58,738 bases of DNA from Trichoplax sp. H2. Lineage: Eukaryota > Placozoa > Uniplacotomia > Trichoplacea. Where the stretch lies: contig NOWV01000300.1 of assembly GCA_003344405.1 (NCBI GenBank), positions 1 to 58,738 on the forward strand, read 5' to 3'. The first letter of the stretch is position 1, and every line of letters starts with the position of its first letter. Made by a program: the position numbers and the translations under genes. The notes beneath the pieces were generated by a model. That model saw only the letters and a list, made by a program, of their open reading frames with translations, had not been told where the DNA came from and searched no databases. This document shows positions 53,201-58,738 of the stretch, one piece after another.

Positions 53201-55183
53201 TCTTACGTAACTTTTATTATTCATGTACCTAATACAGTGTACCTCAGCCCGCAAGTCTCCGTCAACAGCAAAAGACCAAAGAAGGTTAGTCTATACCGCA
53301 CCAGCAGAAAAGTTTCAGAAGCATCAAAATGTTTGACCCTTTTAAATATTTTTTTTAACCAAAATGTAGTGATCTTTAATATCATTCCACATGCCATCTT
53401 AATACCTAAATACGATGACATTACTAATAGTGGCCAAGCAATATGCCTGGCATGGATGTCAAGCAATCAACATCGCTTCCTTGCTGCTGGCTTCGCAGAT
53501 GGTTAACGCACTAAAATTTTTGATAGGAATAGTTTCATTGAAACTTTATATGTCGTAAATTTTAGTTATATTAAAACTATATAAATGTAAACCCTAGGTA
53601 CAATCGCAATATGGGATCTGATGACGGAATCACGGCTATTGCTTTGTAATCATTTTAATGAATCTCAGATGACTCGATGTACGTGTACATTATGCAATAA
53701 GATGGCCTTGTATTTTAATCCTTTTTTGTTTACCTTAAGGATCTAATTATTATTATTATTGAATAGACTACTTTCCATTTCGCATTATTGCTGGACATGA
53801 CAGTGTTATCCGTAGCATTGCATGGTGTCCATCGAATGGAGATTACTTTGCAACAGGTACTTAAAGATGAATTTATCTTCATACATACTATTTCTTATGT
53901 AATAGTACAGAATCTCCTATATCCTATGTACGCGTATTTTTTACTTACCATAGCTGGACACGACAGATGCATTAAAGTATGGGACTTTAGTGATTTAAAT
54001 AAGCCGATACGGTCTTGGAAGAAAGGTTTCAATATAACCTTTAAAATCAGCTCAGGCTCTATTTGTTATACCTTTCGTAATACATCTATTTTTTTATCAA
54101 GGGTGGTTTACAAGTATTGTCTGGCCCCGTCATCGACGTTTTCTTTTTCTCACCGAAGAAGATTCTACTTCTGGGTACTTTCATATTTTTGTTTTAAGGA
54201 GTAAGTTTAGAATACGGTTTCATTTCTTATAATTTAAAATAGATACGGAACCGCCAATTATACAGACATTAGTAGCCGAAATGACGCCCAAATTGTGAAT
54301 TTGATTAAACATAGCGGCGCTTCCCTGGTTAGTAAATGTTATATTAATAGCTTAACATGTTACTTCAATAACAACATAAGTTGTTAGGTGACTAACGAGA
54401 TTAAATCCTTCTTCATTTGGTAGGCTCAGAGCTTTTCAGAGTGGTCAACTAATATCGTAAGCGGTAGTGAGTGTGGGGAGCTATACGGTTTTAATACTGC
54501 ACAAGTTTTGACTAGCGGAACGATATCAACAAAATTCAATCAAAGAAGTAAATATTTCTGGGTCAGTTTGTGGTTGACTTATTTTATGAAGAAACTACCA
54601 AATACATTTTGTCGGAAAGTTAATTTGTTATTTTCAAATTTTGGCTTAGATCGTATATGAATCAAAGATAGAAAACAATACCCAATCTAACGTCTCAAAT
54701 GATCAAGACTACATAATAACTTATAAAGAATATGGTTTAGTATGTTAAAGCCCGTAAAATTAATCATACAAAGTCGTTAGAGAATCGCACTGAAACGTAA
54801 TAAAATTAAACTAATATAATCTATATTTCTAAGGATAAAACATCCTGGTCAAAAAGCGATTATTCAATAGCAAAACCTTCTAAATATAACCCTGTAGCAG
54901 CGTCTTCGCAAAAACCTTTACATGAAGCTATTCAAGCGGTAATCTCAGTTTATGATACCATAGAAATTAAATCACACTGATTACTCTCTTGTTTCCTACT
55001 AGAGCATTTTCACATAAACGTAACGTCATTAAAATTGCTAATAATTATATATTCTTAATTGGATTCGTTTAACAGGTTTCTTGGAACCCAAATCGCGACT
55101 GTCATACTTGGTTGCTATCAGGTAGTAAAAGTGGTATGGTACGTCTTCACAATATTTCAGCTCTCGGAGATATCAATACTTGA
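47226..55183 (+). CDS. GTF3C2: Zinc-finger plus WD40 protein, GTF3C2 (TFIIIC110)-like
   Basis: Twenty-seven exons, 2529 nt, 842 aa. Early exons: 47226-47377, 49941-50061, 50163-50258, 50378-50457, 51010-51094, 51265-51345, 51463-51525, 51647-51733; last 55076-55183. A basic N-terminus (MPRRSALLKKDVGK) leads to four fingers: C69/C72/H85/C89 (C2HC), C98/C101/H114/H119 (C2H2), C202/C207/H220/C224 (C2HC), C233/C236/H249/H254 (C2H2). From about residue 370 come WD40 repeats with DPVWTVAWCPIP, GIIQLWNCGKLQ, GPIWDMKWCPSG, AICLAWM, AGHDRCIKVWDF and a closing TWLLSGSKSGMVRLHN, aligning with human TFIIIC110, the RNA polymerase III factor subunit. Exon 1 joins across a 2.56-kb intron on phase match only and is the weakest part. 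Two introns use GC-AG. Remaining exons: 51826-51989, 52059-52136, 52233-52357, 52470-52532, 52599-52657, 52748-52821, 52897-53017, 53103-53161, 53238-53284, 53370-53501, 53598-53678, 53767-53856, 53954-54025, 54102-54174, 54243-54327, 54424-54561, 54650-54739, 54834-54938. Confidence 0.88.
47378..49940 (+). other. Intron 1 of the GTF3C2-like gene, no nested gene seen
   Basis: AT-rich with stops in all frames. A few GTAC words at 47500 and around 48030. No RNA gene or second gene is evident. If exon 1 is wrong, the real first exon should lie inside this stretch. Confidence 0.5.
51734..51825 (+). other. GC-AG intron in the GTF3C2-like gene
   Basis: Donor AAG|GCAAGT, acceptor CATAAG|GAC. It joins ...KTVHK to DSDYAMDV in phase 0. 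No nearby GT gives an open frame into the next exon. Confidence 0.8.
53162..53237 (+). other. Second GC-AG intron in the GTF3C2-like gene
   Basis: Donor AG|GCGAGT, acceptor AATACAG|T. The junction makes Ser and continues VPQPASLRQQQ, aligning with SLPHPEALLAQQ in human TFIIIC110. The alternative GT donor 4 nt downstream gives the wrong phase. Confidence 0.75.
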
Positions 55184-55429
55184 AAATATTTGTTTGAATG
55201 TATTTTGAGAGTATTATTCATTATACTGTAAGTGTTAATGAAATTATTTCACTACGATACTGTTATGTAAAACAGGTCGAAACTTACTGTATATCTATAT
55301 TTATTAGCTATATTATAAATATCATACTACATAATCACTTGGACAACTACAAATCAATGATTGCCATAAAAAATACTGTATATACGATTGTATCTTAAAA
55401 AGTTTTTCCATATTACTGCCCATGCCATT

Positions 55430-55681
55430 GGTGCGGGAAATTTTATCATTTCTTGATCTCCTGGTGTTATAGTACGGTAATAAAGTTTACGTGCTGTTAC
55501 GCTACTGTATATTTTAATTTAAGATAATATACTGTAATCATAATTTGTCAATCATTAATGTGGGAAATTTTGTCATTTCTTGATCTCCTAATGATACAAT
55601 ACAGTATTAAAAGTTCACGTGGTGTCAAGCCACTGTATATTTCAGTTGAAGAGAATATACTGTAATCATAATTTGTCAATG
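55430..55681. repeat. Tandem repeat, two units of about 125 bp
   Basis: Unit 1 (about 55430-55553) and unit 2 (about 55558-55681) both read GGGAAATTTT-TCATTTCTTGATCTCCT at the start and ATATACTGTAATCATAATTTGTCAAT at the end, with scattered substitutions between. Confidence 0.88.
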
Positions 55682-56205
55682 GATTTGAATCGAACTATTG
55701 CATTACTCTGGAATATTTCCGTAAGAATCTAATAATTTAAAACTGTTATTATATCTTGTACATAAAGCATTCGTGTGATAGCTGTAATCACAACTGCATT
55801 TTCGAATACTGTACAATCAAAAAACTGAAATAAAAATAATACTGTACTATGTGCTGTACAGTAAATTGTATATAAACTAAAGTAAAATATGTACTACGAA
55901 ATCCGAGGCTGGATGTACCTCAAAATATAATCCTTTGCTCTTTGAATCATCTCGTTTACTATTAAAAGGCGATGATTATCTAGCTTTCCTTATGCAATGA
56001 TACATTACGCAAATTTCTCTTATTTTCATTTTATGTTTCGTTAACATACTGTAGAGACTGCACCGACGAAAAGTATAGATACTTAGATAGGTATAAAGTA
56101 ATAACTGCAATATAATACTGCGATTCTGCATCGAAGTTGCGAAATTGTTTTGAGTTTTATATTCAAAAAGAATCAAAGACCAATTTTGTCTTAAAAGTCG
56201 TTTAC

Positions 56206-56211
56206 TTTATT
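56206..56211 (-). terminator. Poly(A) signal of RPLP1
   Basis: AATAAA on the minus strand, 45 nt past the RPLP1 stop, giving the short 3' UTR usual for ribosomal protein genes. Confidence 0.6.
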
Positions 56212-56255
56212 GATAGCCAAATGATTCTCACATCATCCTTGCTTAAGGTATATGT

Positions 56256-57162
56256 TTAATCGAATAAACCTGAAAACACAAATACATAAGACATTAGTTA
56301 AATCAATCGAAGACAATTGAAGAAAGTAAGTTTTAATACCAAAGTAACTATGTGGAAATTGTAACAATCTCATGACACTAAATACTGTCCATCTTAACCT
56401 TAACTATATTCGTACGGGTAATCAATCGTACTGCATATCATGCTCACATACTGTATTTTATCAGTAATAAGGATATCAATCAACATTATTCATATTGAAT
56501 AGTTCGGCAAGTCTGCGACTACTGACGGCGCTATACTGTACATTAGGGTACAGTGTATTATCAAATATAGTACAGTATGGCGGTAATCATATCACAGCTT
56601 TCACTGCTACACAACCCTTAGCAATATTGCACTCGTAGTCTAAAATTCTGTACAATTACAAGTAACCCTATTAACGCCATCGTGAGCGTCTTATCAACTT
56701 ACCAAAGCCCATATCATCGTCAGATTCTTCTTCTTCTACTTCCTTCTCAGCTTCCTTCTCTGCTGCAGGAGCATCAGTAGCATCGCCACCTCCAGCTGCA
56801 GCGGCAGCGGGTGCTGCGGCAGCGCCGGAACCGACATTGGTAATCAAATCCTTAATATTACGACCAGCGAGTGCTTTGGCGAAAAGATTAGGCCAGTAAG
56901 GTTCGTAGTCTACTTTAGCAGCTTTCAGTAATGCTGTAATTTTATCCGCCTAAATGATACCAATACATTCAAATACAAAATCAGCTACCACATCCAAGAT
57001 TCCAGACTGTATGCCACACTGTACTGTATAAATCGACATCCCTGCAAGGCTATTCAAAGTCGACAAGGAAAAAAAATACCAATTCCTTACCGTGATCTCG
57101 ACCTCATCATCACTTAAGATAAGTGCACTATATACACACGCTAGTTCAGATGTTGATGCCAT
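56256..57162 (-). CDS. RPLP1: 60S acidic ribosomal protein P1
   Basis: Three exons (minus): 57162-57091, 56949-56703, 56269-56256; 333 nt, 110 aa, against 114 in human. The N-terminal helical dimerisation domain ([20 protein letters not shown], then [11 protein letters not shown] and [16 protein letters not shown]) pairs with P2. An Ala/Gly-rich hinge follows, then the acidic, flexible end ([19 protein letters not shown]) that recruits elongation factors and is the classic P-protein signature. The last exon is only 14 nt: it completes a Gly codon and encodes Leu-Phe-Asp and the stop. P1 forms the ribosomal stalk with P0 and P2. The 5' flank has a TATA-like element and an oligopyrimidine start, listed separately. 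Confidence 0.97.
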
Positions 57163-57292
57163 TTGTACTTTATGAACACTTTAACTTTTCTTCACAACAA
57201 CTTTAAATGGTGTACGTCGCCGGATGGCCTTAGCTACAAGAGAACGATACACCTTCTCTAAAATGGCGCAAGAACGATATCTCAGAGAAGCT

Positions 57293-57330
57293 GAAAAGAA
57301 GGATTGTCACATGCGTGGAGCAATATAAAA
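57293..57330 (-). promoter_or_regulatory. RPLP1: RPLP1 core promoter: TATA-like box and 5' TOP candidate
   Basis: On the minus strand, TTTTATATTG at about 57321-57330 lies some 28 nt before the pyrimidine run CCTTCTTTTC (57302-57293), the spacing of a TATA box to a transcription start. Starting at C with a run of pyrimidines is the 5' TOP signature of ribosomal protein mRNAs, which links their translation to mTOR/LARP1. A GCGCCATTTT word (about 57261-57270) resembles the YY1 site common near ribosomal protein gene starts. The transcription start is inferred. Confidence 0.5.
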
Positions 57331-57339
57331 GAGCCAATT

Positions 57340-58169
57340 TTTCCGATTGTCTTGTAGTCTGGGAGTCTGATGCTACGCTTGCGTACTAGGACAGCTTGCA
57401 ACACGCTGCACGTAGTAGTGCGCTGGCCAAGACAGTACAGTCACTCTGCGTCACTGGTACAATAGTACTTACTATTCAGTACTAAGGCCAGTATGGCTAA
57501 GAGCATCAAGGACTTCCTTGGTATATTCTTGTACTTTTTGGCGTCACCGTCAGACACTCAGATCCTCGTGGTATGGGGTTTAAATACTGGGGCATAAAAC
57601 TGCTTTGTAGGCGCATTATGTCCTCCTATCAAATTATGGTGCAGTATAATCAGGGACATTTTCTCTTCCTTTTTTTCTCTTAAAATAGTAGAGACTCTGC
57701 AAAAAAATGTGGAGGCTAATCGTTCTCGCGATCATTCTACAGTACTGTACTGTACACTGTACTGTACAGTATGCTGTGCTTTACAGTGTACAGTGTACAG
57801 TGTATAATGTACAGTACAACTGTACTGTAGTGTACTGTACTGTACAGTACAGTACATCTGAAACCGTTCACTTCACTATACAAAATACTGTATTAAGCAG
57901 CTGCTGTCGCAGTACAGTACAGTACTGTACTACGTACTGAACCCGTTCCAATTTTGTTACCCCACAGAGTTGATAGTACTGTACAGTACAGTACAGCACT
58001 CTACAGTACTTGATACTGGTTGATACAGTATGAAGCTTTGTTTGTACTGTACGTCGAAACGCCCATACTAATTCCAGAAGAAAGCGGAACGGAACGGAAT
58101 ATCGTTATAGCAACAGTTCTTTAATTAATTAATTTATAAATAAGATAAAATTGAAAATAAAATTGGGCA
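57340..58169. repeat. GTAC-palindrome repeat upstream of RPLP1
   Basis: 57730-58060 is almost continuous overlapping TACTGTACAGTA words, which creates spurious open frames on both strands. 57340-57730 is ordinary sequence with no gene recognised. Confidence 0.8.
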
Positions 58170-58219
58170 NNNNNNNNNNNNNNNNNNNNNNNNNNNNNNN
58201 NNNNNNNNNNNNNNNNNNN
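58170..58219. other. Assembly gap (50 N)
   Basis: Run of 50 undetermined bases separating the RPLP1 upstream region from the terminal dispersed repeat. Confidence 0.99.
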
Positions 58220-58738
58220 TAGAAGCTCATAAGCTATCGATTGATATAAATTTCAAATAGATTTGATCAATTCTTAAGCGTTTACTTTCATTTTTCGTAA
58301 TCTGAGGAGAAAATAATCACGCTTGTACAGTCGGTTTTAATAATTTTCCCCAGCATACTGTACTGTACTGTACATTGCGCTGTCACAGCCGCAGTTCTGT
58401 CTGTATACGGTGTAAAGCACCCTCAAAGTGAACGGACGTACAGTACAGATAATCGCGCAGACGAAGCTTGCTACGCACAAATCGGTCTAATCACGGTCAT
58501 CATTAGTATTCATATTAACGTGCTGTACTTATACTGTACAGTATTTTCATTACTATTCTGCGCAGAAATAGTATCTTTGATTCATTGACCCGACGAGCAC
58601 AACTGTTAAAGTAAAATCCGTACAGATTGTGTTCTCTTACTTAAAGTTGTCCCCTTTTGGGCCACCGTAGTTTTTACTAGTACCATTTTTACAGTGTACA
58701 GTACTGTACAACTTTGTATGTGTCCCTTCTGGGCCAGC
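58220..58738 (+). repeat. Second copy of the dispersed repeat, cut by the window end
   Basis: 58220-58323 matches 3077-3180, and 58324-58738 matches about 3664-4070, same orientation and nearly identical apart from GTAC-word copy number and a few substitutions. The near identity over about 500 bp implies recent spread or ongoing homogenisation. Confidence 0.92.

Larger units (their letters stand above)
55184..56255. other. Convergent GTF3C2-like/RPLP1 3' spacer
   Basis: No coding sequence. An AATAAA at 55479-55484 is a plausible poly(A) signal for the GTF3C2-like gene, though it lies inside a tandem repeat. A minus-strand AATAAA at 56206-56211 serves RPLP1. Confidence 0.5.

Noticed and set aside
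57730-58060. Open frame and palindromic tract that superficially resembles a spacer-repeat array
   Set aside because: Overlapping short palindromes with no fixed repeat-spacer period; this is eukaryotic sequence and not a CRISPR array.
1-58738. tRNA, rRNA or other structured RNA genes
   Set aside because: No tRNA A/B-box pair with a cloverleaf, and no rRNA or snRNA core sequences, were recognised by eye. A tRNAscan-SE/Infernal run would be decisive.

Overview
Eukaryotic, AT-rich nuclear DNA carrying eight spliced protein-coding genes. Introns are mostly short (about 60-400 bp) with GT-AG ends, and no operons are seen. The gene content (axonemal inner-arm dynein light chain, KIF13-type kinesin-3, SERINC, PRL phosphatase, PI31, pyrroline-5-carboxylate reductase, a TFIIIC110-like WD40 protein, ribosomal P1) together with intron-rich, compact genes fits an animal, most likely an early-branching one with cilia. 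A placozoan is my best guess and a sponge is possible; this is inference, since nothing in the window names the species.

Layout: DNALI1 (-, 380-2233); a repeat-rich block with three assembly gaps (2390-4850); SERINC (+, 5014-8358); a long stretch with no gene that I can support (8359-16457), which includes a 190-bp tandem repeat; PTP4A/PRL (+, 16458-17504), converging on PSMF1/PI31 (-, 19077-21564); a repeat-rich gap with a solo-LTR candidate; PYCR (-, 24008-27458); more palindromic repeats; KIF13 (-, 30491-44707, 42 exons); a 585-bp tandem duplication (45886-47055); a zinc-finger plus WD40 GTF3C2-like gene (+, 47226-55183, 27 exons), converging on RPLP1 (-, 56256-57162); and a terminal repeat block with a 50-N gap. 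That block carries the same dispersed repeat as the left end.

Exon models were built by hand from splice consensus, reading-frame phase and remembered family sequence. In every gene the summed exon length is a multiple of three with no internal stop, which independently supports the models. The neighbours have unrelated housekeeping or cytoskeletal roles, and I see no sign of a functional cluster.

The most unusual features are: (1) a C2H2/C2HC finger array like that of ZNF512 joined to a TFIIIC110-like WD40 domain in one gene, with two GC-AG introns; (2) a 13-nt microexon in the kinesin motor domain; (3) a pervasive family of overlapping self-complementary GTAC/TACAGTAC words that fills introns and spacers but is scarce in exons, plus several long perfect or near-perfect hairpins.
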